Shown piece by piece: positions 10,163 to 19,456 of a stretch of 64,000 nucleotides of DNA (the first letter of the stretch is position 1; each line of letters opens with the position of its first letter). Below the pieces are notes generated by a model. That model did no database searches, was not told the DNA's origin, and worked only from the letters and a program-made list of their open reading frames with translations. Where the stretch lies: assembly GCF_002102175.1 (NCBI RefSeq), contig NZ_LQOX01000003.1, positions 1 to 64,000 on the forward strand, read 5' to 3'. This DNA comes from Mycobacterium gastri. GTDB lineage: Bacteria; Actinomycetota; Actinomycetes; Mycobacteriales; Mycobacteriaceae. The translations under genes and the position numbers were made by a program.

Positions 10163-11088
10163 GCGGATAAGACGGCGCTGATGAAGATGATCTCGCCGAG
10201 CGGGTCGTCGTCGTCGGGATCGGGCACGGGAATGCCGGCGCGCCGGAACAGTTCGGCTCGGGTCACACCATCGACGTCCCAGCCCTTGGCACTCAGGTAG
10301 TCGACGACGTGGTTGCGGTCGCCGGGGTACACCAGCGACGCCATGTCGATGTCGATGCCGTGCTCCCGGAAGGCCGCCGACCTCTCCCGGATCCGGTCGG
10401 CATCGAAATCCACTATGCCCGGCACGAATTCGGTGGCGATGGCGCTACCCGGGGCGCTGAGTGCAGCGATGTTGTCGAACAGCCGGTCCTGGGCTTCCGG
10501 TGGTAAGTAGATCAGCAGGCCTTCGGCCAACCACGCCGTCGGTGCGGCCGCGTCCAGGCCCGCCGCCTGCAGCGCAGTCGGCCAATCGCCGCGCAGATCG
10601 ATCGGAATCACCCGCCGAGACGCCGTCGGCTCGGCACCCAACCGGGCCAACGCGGTTGTCTTGAACTCGGCCACCCGGGGCTGGTCGAGTTCATAGACCA
10701 CCGTCCCGGCGGGCCACGGCAACCGGTAGGCGCGCGCGTCCAAGCCGGATGCCAGGATCACCGCCTGCCGGATTCCGCCGCCGGTGGCGTTGATGAAGTA
10801 GTCGTCGAAGTACTTGGTGCGCACCGCCATTCCGTCGACCATTGCCTGTGCCCGGGCCGGCGACACGTCCTGGATGGCCGCCATATCGAGGTCGCCGTCC
10901 ATCATCTTGATGAAGAAGTCGACGCCGACGGCCCGCACCAGTGGTTCGGCGAAGGGATCGTTGATCAACCCGCGGGGATCCTTGGTCGCCATCGCGCGCC
11001 CCGCGGCGACCATGGTCGCGGTGACGCCGACGCTGGAGGCCAGATCCCAGCTGTCATCGTCGCTGCGTTGTGACTCGTTACGTGTCAT
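10159..11088 (-). CDS. class I SAM-dependent methyltransferase, PPM/leucine carboxyl methyltransferase-like family
   Basis: A 309-aa member of the expanded mycobacterial PPM-type O-methyltransferase family (Rv0725c/Rv0726c/Rv0731c type). Diagnostic blocks are [17 protein letters not shown] at the N-terminus, the SAM-binding [22 protein letters not shown], and [12 protein letters not shown]. The substrate is unknown; relatives methylate carboxyl or lipid hydroxyl groups. Its ATG overlaps the stop of the methyltransferase gene at 11085-11786, which is transcribed ahead of it, so the two form an operon. It provides an intact reference for the broken copy at 17745-18343. Confidence 0.9.
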   Translation of the reverse strand: MTRNESQRSDDDSWDLASSVGVTATMVAAGRAMATKDPRGLINDPFAEPLVRAVGVDFFIKMMDGDLDMAAIQDVSPARAQAMVDGMAVRTKYFDDYFINATGGGIRQAVILASGLDARAYRLPWPAGTVVYELDQPRVAEFKTTALARLGAEPTASRRVIPIDLRGDWPTALQAAGLDAAAPTAWLAEGLLIYLPPEAQDRLFDNIAALSAPGSAIATEFVPGIVDFDADRIRERSAAFREHGIDIDMASLVYPGDRNHVVDYLSAKGWDVDGVTRAELFRRAGIPVPDPDDDDPLGEIIFISAVLSA

Positions 11089-11786
11089 CGGTTCTGTTCC
11101 TGTCCGGGTGTCGGGGTACGGGTGGCGCGGTAGTAGGTGAGCCGCCCGAAGACACGATGCCGTTGAGTATCGACCTCGGCGCAGTCGAACCCGGCCGCCG
11201 TCAAGAGCCGCGGAATGGCATCGCCGAGGTTGCCGGCGCCGTGGTGGCCGCGCACAATGCGTCGCACGGCCAGGCCGTCGCGATCGGTCAGGTCACCCCC
11301 CATGTCGACCAGGTGGAGTCGGCCGCCGGGCTGTAGGACCCGGAATGCCTCTGCCGCCGCAGCGGTTTTCGCCGCATCGTCCAAGTGGTGCAGCATCATC
11401 GACGACAGCACCCGGTCGAATTCGCCGTCGGGGTAGGGCAGCTGCTGGGCATAACAACGTTCGAAACGAATCCCGGTCAGCCACGCTGCCTTTCGCTGCG
11501 CCCGATGCAATGCCAGCGGGTCGGGATCACACCCGACCACCTGCGCCATGGGGTGGGCACGCTTGACCCTGATCGCCAGATTCCCGGTGCCACAACCGAT
11601 TTCCAGGACACGATGGTCGTCGCCGATATCGGCCTGCGCGATGAGCTTCTGGTAGACCCGGGTGAAACCGAGCAGCCGGGTCAGTAGGTCGTAGAACGGC
11701 AACAGCGCATCATGGCCTGCGGCCGGGAAGTAGTCATGGCGTTGTCCGAGCTTGCTGACGAAGCCATGTAGATGATCGTGGGCCAC
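11085..11786 (-). CDS. class I SAM-dependent methyltransferase (UbiE/type 11-like)
   Basis: A 233-aa methyltransferase with motif [16 protein letters not shown], motif II-like [11 protein letters not shown], and [16 protein letters not shown], the hallmarks of methyltransferase type 11/25 proteins. The substrate is unknown. GTG 11786 is the best start by domain length; an upstream in-frame start at 11831 would add 15 residues. It overlaps the next gene (10159-11088) by four bases as ATGA. It is divergent from the SDR gene with about 55 bp between, which may hold both promoters. Confidence 0.82.
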   Translation of the reverse strand: MAHDHLHGFVSKLGQRHDYFPAAGHDALLPFYDLLTRLLGFTRVYQKLIAQADIGDDHRVLEIGCGTGNLAIRVKRAHPMAQVVGCDPDPLALHRAQRKAAWLTGIRFERCYAQQLPYPDGEFDRVLSSMMLHHLDDAAKTAAAAEAFRVLQPGGRLHLVDMGGDLTDRDGLAVRRIVRGHHGAGNLGDAIPRLLTAAGFDCAEVDTQRHRVFGRLTYYRATRTPTPGQEQNR

Positions 11787-11840
11787 GAAAGCCAGGATAA
11801 AGCCCTGGCTTTGAGCAGCCCCGCACGGCAACCTTGAACT

Positions 11841-12644
11841 ATGTCGTACGCGATGGCCGGGTCGTACGCGATGGCCGGCAAACGGGTGTTGATCACGGGT
11901 GCATCCTCGGGGGTCGGAGCGGCCCTGGCCAGGCAGTTGGCCGCCCAGGAGGCGGTGGTCGGGTTGATCGCCCGGCGGCGAGACCGGCTGGGTGAGGTGC
12001 TGGCCGAATGCCGCAGGACGTCGCCGGAGTCGGCGATGTGGGTCGCCGACCTGGGCGACACCCCCGCGGCCGCCCGGCTGGCACTACAAGCCTGGCACGC
12101 CCTGGGTGGCATCGACGTGCTGGTGAACAACGCGGCGGTACCCAGACGCCGGGCCGTGACCGCGCTGAAGCCGGCTGACGTGGAGGAGGTGATGCGGGTC
12201 AACTTCTTCGCCCCGATGCGGATGACGCTGGCGCTGCTGCCGCGGATGCTGGCGAGGCGGTCCGGCGTCATCGTCAATGTGTCGAGCGTTGGCGGACGAC
12301 TCGGCATCATCCACGAAGCTGCCTATTGCGCAAGCAAATTCGCGCTATGTGGCTGGAGCGAGGCGATGGCGGTCGACCTGGCGGGCACCGGAGTATCGGT
12401 GAAGCTGATCCAGCCGGGTCCGGTGGACACCGAGATCTGGGACCGGCCCGACAACGACGAACCTCTCTATCGGGGGCCCAAGGTTAGCGCCGACCTGGTG
12501 GCCGAGGGCATCGTCGCGGCCATCGGCAGCGACCGGTTCGAGCACTATCTGCCAGAGTTGATGGCCCTCAAAGACGTCGTCGACGCCAAGAACGCCGACC
12601 TGGACGCGTTCATCGCCGGCGCGGCGGCCATGACCTGGCAATGA
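11841..12644 (+). CDS. short-chain dehydrogenase/reductase
   Basis: A 267-aa classical SDR. The Rossmann motif LITGASSGVGAALA lies near residue 17, NNAA near 93, and the catalytic Ser-Tyr-Lys set is seen as VNVSSVGG and AAYCASKFAL; the cofactor is NAD(P)H. The substrate is unknown. The first 13 codons include an 18-bp direct repeat encoding SYAMAG twice, so translation may also begin at the later ATG of the second copy near 11874. The alcohol dehydrogenase gene begins by ATGA overlap, so the two are co-translated and probably act in one pathway. Confidence 0.88.
   Translation: MSYAMAGSYAMAGKRVLITGASSGVGAALARQLAAQEAVVGLIARRRDRLGEVLAECRRTSPESAMWVADLGDTPAAARLALQAWHALGGIDVLVNNAAVPRRRAVTALKPADVEEVMRVNFFAPMRMTLALLPRMLARRSGVIVNVSSVGGRLGIIHEAAYCASKFALCGWSEAMAVDLAGTGVSVKLIQPGPVDTEIWDRPDNDEPLYRGPKVSADLVAEGIVAAIGSDRFEHYLPELMALKDVVDAKNADLDAFIAGAAAMTWQ
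11844..11879 (+). repeat. 18-bp tandem duplication at the SDR start
   Basis: The unit TCGTACGCGATGGCCGGG is repeated once almost perfectly immediately after the first ATG. It duplicates six codons and offers two alternative in-frame ATG codons within the repeats. Slippage is the likely origin. Confidence 0.75.
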
Positions 12645-13873
12645 GGGCACTGGTTTACGGCGTGCCGCCCGAGCCGTTCGAGGTTCCCGATGATGCCAAC
12701 GCCCTTACCCAGAACCTGGCCCACAGCCCGACAGGGCTGCGGTTACTGCCCGACCCGCGGTTGCTGCGCCCGGACTGGGTGATCACCCGACCGCGGCTGA
12801 CGGGCATCTGCGGGTCTGATTCCAAGCAGATCCTGATGGACTTCGGCGAGCACGACGCCGACAACGCCATGGCCGCATTCTGTTCCTTCCCGCAGGTCAT
12901 GGGCCACGAGGTGATCGCCGACGTGGTCGAGATGGGACCGGAGGCCCGCGGGGTTGAGGTGGGCCAGCGGGTCGTGCTCAATCCGTGGCTCTCCTGCGGG
13001 CCACGTGGCATCGAACCGCCGTGTCCGGCCTGCGAAGCCGGCGACTACAGCCTGTGCTGGAGCTTCGCCGACGGCGACATCAAACCCGGAATCCACACCG
13101 GGGTGTCGGCCGACGTGACCGGCGGCTACGCAGAGCTGATGCCCGCCCACCACAGCATGCTGTTCGCCGTTCCCGACTCGGTTCCCGACGAAGCAGCCGT
13201 GTTCGCCGACCCGTTCTCGGTGTCGCTGCATGCGATCACCCGCCATCCGCCGCCGCGCTGCGGCCGGGTGCTGGTGTACGGCGCCGGCTCGCTGGGGTTG
13301 TGTGCGCTGGTGATCCTGCGGGCGCTGTATCCGGACGTGGCGGTGGCCGTCGTCGCCCGATTCCCGGCCCAGGCCGAGCTTGCCCGGCGGTTCGGCGCCG
13401 CCAAAGTCGTTGCGCACGAACCACGTCTGGCCATCATCGAGGAACTGGTGTCCTGGGGCGGCGGCCGGCTGCGCCAGCCGTTGCTGGGCCTGCCGATGGC
13501 CCACCCCGGCGCGGTCGACGTGGTCTACGACACCGTCGGCAAGCCGGAGACGTTCGAGGTAGGGGTGCGAGTGCTGACCTCGCGCGGGACGCTGGTCAAG
13601 GCCGGTGTCCACACACCCGGCCATTGGGAGTGGAGTCCGCTCTACTTCAAAGAGATCAGCTGGGTCGGGTCCAACGCCTTCGGCGTCGAGGAGGTCGACG
13701 GTGTCCGCCGGCACGCCATTGCCCACTACCTTGACCTGGTAGTCGCGGGCCGGGTGGACCTGCGTCCCCTGCTGACCCACACCTTCGGGCTGGAGCAATG
13801 GCGGGATGCCTTCCTCGCGATCGCCGATCAGGGCGCGAGCGGGGCCGTCAAGGTGGCCATAGATCAGCGTTAG
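12641..13873 (+). CDS. zinc-dependent alcohol dehydrogenase (MDR superfamily)
   Basis: A 410-aa medium-chain dehydrogenase. The catalytic zinc site is visible as TGICGSD and the GHEV segment, and a structural-zinc loop of four cysteines is present (CGPRGIEPPCPACEAGDYSLC, near residues 120-141). The nucleotide-binding strand is VLVYGAGSLGLCAL. The sequence between CGSD and GHEV is longer than usual. It oxidises or reduces an unknown alcohol or polyol with NAD(P). It overlaps the SDR gene and lies beside the sugar genes fucA, serA2 and xylB, so a polyol or sugar substrate is a reasonable inference. Confidence 0.87.
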   Translation: MRALVYGVPPEPFEVPDDANALTQNLAHSPTGLRLLPDPRLLRPDWVITRPRLTGICGSDSKQILMDFGEHDADNAMAAFCSFPQVMGHEVIADVVEMGPEARGVEVGQRVVLNPWLSCGPRGIEPPCPACEAGDYSLCWSFADGDIKPGIHTGVSADVTGGYAELMPAHHSMLFAVPDSVPDEAAVFADPFSVSLHAITRHPPPRCGRVLVYGAGSLGLCALVILRALYPDVAVAVVARFPAQAELARRFGAAKVVAHEPRLAIIEELVSWGGGRLRQPLLGLPMAHPGAVDVVYDTVGKPETFEVGVRVLTSRGTLVKAGVHTPGHWEWSPLYFKEISWVGSNAFGVEEVDGVRRHAIAHYLDLVVAGRVDLRPLLTHTFGLEQWRDAFLAIADQGASGAVKVAIDQR

Positions 13874-14017
13874 GCGTCGTTATGGCGTGGGGGGCGGACC
13901 CAGGATCTCGGTGCCGTACGGACGGGCCAGCTCGGCAAGAGCAGCCGGATCCGGCGAGCGTGAATCTCGGCGTGTCGCGTCGTACGGTTCACAGTAGGCG
14001 CCGTCTCAAGCCCGAGC

Positions 14018-14680
14018 TCAAGTGTTGGCGCGCAGATAACCGTAGACGCCGGCGAAATTGCGGTTCACGTCCTCGGGAATGGGCACTGGACCACCGAGAG
14101 CGCGTGCACCCCAAACGATTTGGGCGGTCCGTTCGACGAGCGCGGTGACATGCAGAACCTTGTCCGGTCGGGGCCCGACGGCCACCAGGCCGTGGTTGGC
14201 GATCAGGGCTGCGGCGCGGTCTTGCAAAGCCCGCACCGCATTGTCCCCCACCTCGGGAGTGCCGGACGCGGCGTATTCGGTGCAGCGAACGTCCCCGCCG
14301 CAGTAAACCGCAAACTCGTCGATGCAGGCCGGAATCGGCTGATGGGCGATGGCGAACATGGTCGCCCACACCGGATGGCTGTGGATGACGCTGCCGATGT
14401 CGTCGAACGCCTGGTAACACGCCAGGTGCAGCTTCATCTCCGTCGACGGCGAACGTCCCGGCTTAGCTTGCAGCACAGCGCCTTCCGAGTCGACGAGCAC
14501 CAAGTCGTCGAGCGTCATGTCGCTGTAATCGACCGACGACGCCGTGATGACGATGGTCCCGTCGCGGCGCCGCGCGGAGATATTGCCCGCCGTTCCTTCG
14601 ACCAGGCCGCGGCGCAGCATGTCCTTGGCCGCCGCCAGCACCGCGGCCTCCGCGTTATCAACGGATTTCACCGATGTCAT
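14018..14680 (-). CDS. fucA: class II aldolase, L-fuculose-phosphate aldolase-like
   Basis: A 220-aa class II aldolase/adducin-family protein, homologue of Rv0727c. Zinc-ligand histidines appear in SVIHSHPVWATMF, and the conserved LVEGTAGNISARR forms the phosphate-binding region. Members cleave a phosphorylated ketose into DHAP and an aldehyde. It is encoded after serA2 with an ATGA overlap, and xylB, a ketose kinase, is divergent, so kinase and aldolase may act in sequence. The exact sugar cannot be told. The 144 bp beyond its stop hold nothing recognisable. Confidence 0.87.
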   Translation of the reverse strand: MTSVKSVDNAEAAVLAAAKDMLRRGLVEGTAGNISARRRDGTIVITASSVDYSDMTLDDLVLVDSEGAVLQAKPGRSPSTEMKLHLACYQAFDDIGSVIHSHPVWATMFAIAHQPIPACIDEFAVYCGGDVRCTEYAASGTPEVGDNAVRALQDRAAALIANHGLVAVGPRPDKVLHVTALVERTAQIVWGARALGGPVPIPEDVNRNFAGVYGYLRANT

Positions 14681-15675
14681 GAGCCGAGCACCTCCGGGTT
14701 GACGATATGGGTGGGCCGGTTGCCGGACAGCAGCGCTTCCAGGTCGTCGGCCACCAGCTGCGCCTGCCGGGCCTCAGTGTTCCAGGTCGCCCCGCCGATG
14801 TGTGGGGTCAGCACGACGTTGGGCAGGCCCGTCAGTGGATGATCGGGCGGCAGCCATTCGCCGGCGAAGTGGTCCAGGCCGGCTGCGGCCACCTTGCCGC
14901 CGCGCAAAGCCTCCACCAGCGCGTCGGTGTCGTGCAGCTGGGCCCGCGCGGTGTTGAGGAAGACGACGCCATCGCGCATGGCCGCGAACTGCTCGGCGCC
15001 GATCATGCCCACGGTGTCGTCGGTGACCGGTGCATGCAGGGAGACGACGTCGGCCTCACCCAACAGCTCGGCAAGGCTGTGGCGAGCTTCGTCGTTGTAC
15101 GGGTCGTGGGCGATGACCCGCAACCCTAGCCCGGACAACCGCCAACGCACAGCGCTGCCCACCGCACCCAGACCCACCAGGCCCGCGGTGAGCCCGGCGA
15201 TCTCCCAGCCGCGGAACCGCTGATAGGGAATCAGGCCATCGCGAAACATGTTGCCGGAGCGCACATCTGCGTCCGCAGCCAGCACGTGACGGGTGGCGGC
15301 CAGCAACAGCGCCACCGTCAGTTCGGCAACCGCGTCGGCATTGCGCGCCGGAGTGTTCAGCACCGGGATGCCGGCCGCGGTGGCGCCACGGATATCGACG
15401 TTGTTGGGATCGCCGCGGGTGGCGGCTATGGCAATCAGGGCCCGCGACCCAGGCTCGAACACCGGCCCACTGACCGAATCAGATTCCACCACAACGATAT
15501 CGGCGGCTTCGGCGACGATCCGTTGGGCCAGCTGCTCGGCGTTGTAGATGCGCAGCGGGGTCTGGTCTATCCAGGGGTCGTATACGACATCGGCCAGGTG
15601 CCGTAGTTTGGCCAGCCCCGGTCCCCGCAGCGGGGCCGTCACCAGGGCGCGCGGTCGAGACGTCACGTATGCCAA
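14677..15675 (-). CDS. serA2: D-isomer specific 2-hydroxyacid dehydrogenase (SerA2-like)
   Basis: A 332-aa NAD-dependent 2-hydroxyacid dehydrogenase, homologue of Rv0728c. The NAD-binding motif is seen as LVGLGAVGSAVRWRL near residue 165. The catalytic Arg region is FLNTARAQLHD, and the acid-base histidine lies in VVLTPHIGGATWN. It lacks the C-terminal ACT/ASB regulatory domains of true biosynthetic SerA, so it probably acts on another 2-hydroxyacid, perhaps a sugar acid. It is divergent from xylB with about 20 bp between them. Confidence 0.86.
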   Translation of the reverse strand: MAYVTSRPRALVTAPLRGPGLAKLRHLADVVYDPWIDQTPLRIYNAEQLAQRIVAEAADIVVVESDSVSGPVFEPGSRALIAIAATRGDPNNVDIRGATAAGIPVLNTPARNADAVAELTVALLLAATRHVLAADADVRSGNMFRDGLIPYQRFRGWEIAGLTAGLVGLGAVGSAVRWRLSGLGLRVIAHDPYNDEARHSLAELLGEADVVSLHAPVTDDTVGMIGAEQFAAMRDGVVFLNTARAQLHDTDALVEALRGGKVAAAGLDHFAGEWLPPDHPLTGLPNVVLTPHIGGATWNTEARQAQLVADDLEALLSGNRPTHIVNPEVLGS

Positions 15676-15696
15676 TGCTGGCGTACCGTGGCGCCC

Positions 15697-17034
15697 GTGT
15701 CACGTGAAGCCGTCACAATGGGCATCGACATCGGCAGCACAGCGGTCAAAGCGGTGGTCGCCGACGAGAACGGCACTGTCAAAGCGCGGGTGCGGATCCC
15801 GCATCAGCTGCGGGTGCCGGCCCCCGACCGGCTCGAGCACGATGCCGACGAGGCATGGCGGCGCGGACCGTTGGCGGCCCTGGGCCAGCTGGCCCCGGCG
15901 GCTGCGAAAGCAGTGGCCGTTTCGGCGATGGTGCCGTCGCTGACCGCCGTCGATTCCGACGGCCGGCCCATCACCCCGGGACTGCTGTACGGCGACAGCA
16001 GGGGCCGGGTACCCGGTGCCGCCCAACAGCCGCTGCCGTCGGTGGGTGAAGCCGCCGAATTCCTGCGCTGGACGGCCGCCGAGGCGCCCGACGCGACCGG
16101 CTACTGGCCGGCGCCGGCGGTGGCCAACTACGCGTTGGCGGGTGAGCCGGTGATCGACTTCGCCACGGCCGTAACGAGTTTGCCGTTGTTCGACGGGTCC
16201 GGTTGGAACCCGGCGGCGTGCGCCGACCGCGGGGCCAGTGTCGCGCAGATGCCTCGGGTCGAAACGTTCGGCTCGGCGATCGCTCAGGTACACGGCACCG
16301 ACGCGGTGCTGGGGGCCGGCGCCATCGACGCCCTGTGTGAGCAGATCGTGGCGGGCGCCGACCACGACGGCGATGTGCTGGTGCTGTGTGGCACCACGCT
16401 GATCGTGTGGACGACCATCGCCGCGCCCCGGCAGGTGCCGGGCTTGTGGACCATTCCGCACACGGCCGCCGGGAAAAGCCAGATCGGCGGGGCCAGCAAC
16501 GCGGGGGGCTTGTTCCTCGGCTGGGTGGATCGCGTTGTGGCACCGGGCGATCCGGCTGCCGCCGACCCGCGGCGGGTACCGGTCTGGCTGCCTTACATTC
16601 GTGGCGAACGGACGCCGTTCCATGATCCCGACCGCCGGGCGCTGCTCGACGGCCTGGACCTCACCCAGGACCCCGCGTCGGTAAGGCGGGCGGCATTCGA
16701 GGCATCGGGCTTCGTGGTTCGCCAGCTCATCGAGTTGAGCGGGGCGCCGGCCTTGCGTCTCGTCGCATCCGGTGGCGGCACCCGCGTCCATCCCTGGCTG
16801 CAGGCCATCGCCGAGGCGACCGGCCGGGTGGTGCAGGTGTCCCGCGTGGCCGAGGGAGCTGCCCTGGGTGCGGCTTTCCTCGGGCGCATGGCGGCCGGTC
16901 TGGAGTCGTCGATCGCCGACGCCGCCCGCTGGGCCTCGGTCGAGCGGGTCGTGGAACCCCGTCCGGAGTGGATCGGTCCGACCAAAGAGCGCTATCGGCG
17001 GTTCCTGGAGCTCAGTGGATCAAAGTTGGCCTAG
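15697..17034 (+). CDS. xylB: FGGY-family carbohydrate kinase, xylulokinase-like
   Basis: A 445-aa sugar kinase, homologue of Rv0729. The N-terminal ATPase motif GIDIGSTAVKAVVAD, the middle GATLIVW-like segment (LCGTTLIVWTTIA), and the C-terminal ADP-binding LVASGGGTRVHPWLQAIAEATG match the FGGY/actin-ATPase fold. It phosphorylates a ketose or polyol, nominally D-xylulose; specificity is not certain. GTG 15697 is chosen because it gives the mycobacterial N-terminus; 15688 and 15718 are alternatives. It is transcribed away from serA2-fucA. Confidence 0.87.
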   Translation: MSREAVTMGIDIGSTAVKAVVADENGTVKARVRIPHQLRVPAPDRLEHDADEAWRRGPLAALGQLAPAAAKAVAVSAMVPSLTAVDSDGRPITPGLLYGDSRGRVPGAAQQPLPSVGEAAEFLRWTAAEAPDATGYWPAPAVANYALAGEPVIDFATAVTSLPLFDGSGWNPAACADRGASVAQMPRVETFGSAIAQVHGTDAVLGAGAIDALCEQIVAGADHDGDVLVLCGTTLIVWTTIAAPRQVPGLWTIPHTAAGKSQIGGASNAGGLFLGWVDRVVAPGDPAAADPRRVPVWLPYIRGERTPFHDPDRRALLDGLDLTQDPASVRRAAFEASGFVVRQLIELSGAPALRLVASGGGTRVHPWLQAIAEATGRVVQVSRVAEGAALGAAFLGRMAAGLESSIADAARWASVERVVEPRPEWIGPTKERYRRFLELSGSKLA

Positions 17035-17054
17035 CGGGTGGCGCGATACCGGGT

Positions 17055-17741
17055 ATGTCGTTCTACGCTTATGCAATGACAGACCACGACCAGACTGCCG
17101 TCCGCCGCGAGATCGCAGATGCCTTGTACGCCGCACTTGAACGTCGGCACGAGGTCGCCGACGCCATCGTCGAGGCCGAGAACAAAGCGGCCGCGGTCGA
17201 GGCGATCGTGACGCTGCTGGGCACCTCGCACGTGGCCGCCGAAGCGGTGATGAGCATGTCCTTCGACCAGCTCACCCAGGATGCTCGCAAGCAGATCCTG
17301 GCCGAACTCGAAGACCTGAACCAACAGCTGAGCTTTGCCGCGAAAGATCGTCCCGCGAGCTTCGGCGAAAGCCTTGAGCTGCGGCCCTTCTCCGCCGAGG
17401 AGGACCGCGACATCTTCGCCGCGCGCACCGAGGAAATGGCTGCGGCGGGCGACGGGTCCGGCGGGCCAGCCGGCAACCTCGACGACGAGATCAAGGCAGC
17501 GCTGCGCAGAGTCGACGACGAGGAGGCGGCCTGGTTCGTCGCCGTCGATTCCGGGCAGAAGGTCGGCATGGTGTTCGGCGAGCTCGTCCACGGCGAGGTA
17601 GACGTGCGGATCTGGATACATCCCGAGCATCGCAAGAAGGGTTACGGCACAGCGGCATTGCGCAAGTCGCGCTCGGAGATGGCGTGGGCGTTCCCTGCCG
17701 TTCCGATGGTCGTCCGCGCGCCGGCGGCCCATCCGGCCTAG
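17055..17741 (+). CDS. GNAT acetyltransferase with GyrA coiled-coil-like N-terminal region
   Basis: A 228-aa homologue of Rv0730. Residues about 15-95 strongly resemble the coiled-coil segment of DNA gyrase subunit A (RREIADALYAALERRHEVADAI, then a segment like the GyrA AEAILDMRLSRLT stretch, here AAEAVMSMSFDQLT). A GNAT domain follows, with the acetyl-CoA loop in HPEHRKKGYGTAALR near residue 190. The GNAT domain is short and ends soon after the CoA motif. ATG 17055 and ATG 17076 are both possible starts. The acceptor substrate is unknown. The start lies about 20 bp after the xylB stop. Confidence 0.75.
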   Translation: MSFYAYAMTDHDQTAVRREIADALYAALERRHEVADAIVEAENKAAAVEAIVTLLGTSHVAAEAVMSMSFDQLTQDARKQILAELEDLNQQLSFAAKDRPASFGESLELRPFSAEEDRDIFAARTEEMAAAGDGSGGPAGNLDDEIKAALRRVDDEEAAWFVAVDSGQKVGMVFGELVHGEVDVRIWIHPEHRKKGYGTAALRKSRSEMAWAFPAVPMVVRAPAAHPA

Positions 17742-17744
17742 CGG

Positions 17745-18343
17745 TTACAGGGTTGCGGTGACGGCAACGATGTCGCCGAGCTGCGACATGTCGCCGTCGG
17801 GTAGGACGCGACCGTAATCGGTGAACAACTCCCGGCGTGGCCGGGTGCCCACCTGCCAGCCCCGGCCGGTCAGATACTCCACGACGTTGCTGCGCTCGCC
17901 GTCGTAGAACAGTCCCGACAGGTCGATATCGCAACCCAATGTGGCCCACCGCTGGTTGAACTCCTGGGCACGTTGCGCCATCGTCGATCCGGTGTCGGGA
18001 TGGTATTCGGTGGCCAGCCTGCTTCCGGGCGCGCTCAGTTCGGTGATGTTGTCGAACAGGCGGTCCTGGGCGTCGGGCGGCAGGTACATCAGCAAGCCCT
18101 CCGCGCTCCAGGCTGTCGGTTTCGTGTCGTCGAATCCATTGTGGCGCAAGGCATTCGGCCAGTCGTCGCGTAGGTCGACGCTGACCGTTCGCGCACCAGC
18201 GGTGCGGCGAACGGGTCGTCGATGATCGGGTCGGCCGCTGTGGACGCCAGCGCGCGGGCGGCGGCGACCATCGTCGCCGTGGCCCCGACACTGGATGCCA
18301 AATCCCAGCTGTCGCCGGGGGATCGGGATGAGTCGACTGCCAT
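17745..18343 (-). pseudogene. broken PPM-family SAM methyltransferase (internal deletion and frameshift)
   Basis: The first 50 codons from ATG 18343 encode a normal family N-terminus ([20 protein letters not shown] to [10 protein letters not shown]). The reading frame then shifts, and a second frame continues from the equivalent of [17 protein letters not shown] to a normal C-terminus ending at 17745. Against the intact gene at 10159-11088, about 100 residues are missing at the junction near 18190, including the SAM-binding [13 protein letters not shown] block, so the protein cannot be functional. Its start codon lies only 11 bp after the stop of the M29-like gene on the same strand, so it was probably the last gene of that operon. 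Confidence 0.87.
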
Positions 18344-18354
18344 GTGTTTGGGTC

Positions 18355-19419
18355 TCAGACCGCGTCGATGTGTAGGACTTCCCCTACGGTGTGCCCCTGG
18401 CTCTGACCGTCGAGTGCGGCGCGGTCCCACCGGCCGTCGGAGAAGACGAGCGCCTCGTCGAACCAGATGCTGCATCCGTCGAGGATCATGTCGAGGTGTA
18501 GCGGTGCGGTCCAACCGACCTTTGTTCTCGACTGGGTCGGGGTGCCCAGCCCGAGGTGCAAACCCGGATGGCGCTCATTGATGTGCGACAGGAAACCGAC
18601 CCATTCGGTTATGCCTTCGTTTGTGCCGAAGCCGACTTCGCCTACCCTGTCGGCGTTTTCGACTTCGAAGAAGTTGCTCAGAACACCCGACACCACTGGA
18701 TCGCAACATCCGGCCCGTTGCACGACCGAGTCCGTTATTTCCAGGGTGACGGGGTTGCGGGCCAGTCTGGGATCGCCGGGAAAACCGAAGCTCGAGTTTA
18801 TCGCTCCGTCGACCACCACGATTCCGGTCACATGCGGTGTATACGTATTGACCTCGCCGGGCGGCAGGATGGCCGGGAACTGGCCGTTGAAATAGCCGCA
18901 GCTGTTTGTCCAGCCGCCATCCGGCACGGGCCTGATATGGACGTCCGTCCCGGCCGGATTGGTGACGTGAATGTCGTGCGCCCGCTTGGCGGCCGCGATC
19001 ACCGAATTGTTCAAGGAGTCAAGTGATGCGCGGTCGACGGCCAGCGGCAGGGAGAACAACGCGGGGGAGAAGTTGAATAGCCGAAAGATGCGGGTATGTT
19101 TCGGTTTTTCGGTCGTTTGCAGATACTCGAGTACAGCGGCGCGATGGATGCTGGACACCATGCTGACCAGCAGCAGCACCTCGAAGCCGCCGACCCGGCG
19201 CTTGTCGAAGCGGTCAGCGGGCTCAACCCGGACTTCGGCCGAACCCGCCCGGATGCGTTGCCCCAGCGTTTCGAGCAAGCGTTGGTCATCGTCGCCGTGC
19301 AGTTCGTCGGAATAAAGTACGAGCACCCGATCGTCGGGTTGCAACTCGAGATAGCTGGTGCAGAGCGTGTCCATGCCGTCGATTACGGATGAATCAGTGG
19401 ACCGAGTTCCAGCACCCAT
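18355..19419 (-). CDS. M29 aminopeptidase/NicX-fold metalloenzyme, putative peptide-tailoring or leader-processing enzyme
   Basis: A 354-aa cytosolic protein without signal peptide or membrane helix. The C-terminal half shows the metal-site pattern of the M29 (AmpS/PepS) aminopeptidase fold, which is shared with the NicX dihydroxypyridine dioxygenases: a Glu in [23 protein letters not shown] with an upstream Glu and the His, and HLDMILDG with the His-x-Asp pair. Thus it may be a leader-trimming aminopeptidase or a non-haem iron oxygenase; sequence alone does not decide. ATG 19419 has a well-spaced GGGAAG. GTG 19452 would add 11 residues, but its ribosome-binding site is buried in a hairpin. 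The gene follows a 54-aa peptide gene on the same strand. Confidence 0.72.
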   Translation of the reverse strand: MGAGTRSTDSSVIDGMDTLCTSYLELQPDDRVLVLYSDELHGDDDQRLLETLGQRIRAGSAEVRVEPADRFDKRRVGGFEVLLLVSMVSSIHRAAVLEYLQTTEKPKHTRIFRLFNFSPALFSLPLAVDRASLDSLNNSVIAAAKRAHDIHVTNPAGTDVHIRPVPDGGWTNSCGYFNGQFPAILPPGEVNTYTPHVTGIVVVDGAINSSFGFPGDPRLARNPVTLEITDSVVQRAGCCDPVVSGVLSNFFEVENADRVGEVGFGTNEGITEWVGFLSHINERHPGLHLGLGTPTQSRTKVGWTAPLHLDMILDGCSIWFDEALVFSDGRWDRAALDGQSQGHTVGEVLHIDAV

Positions 19420-19456
19420 CAATGACTTCCCATCGGTCGGACGTGCAAACACAGAT

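Noticed and set aside
13874-14017. Possible small gene between the alcohol dehydrogenase and fucA
   Set aside because: No start with ribosome-binding site and no homology signal; left as spacer.
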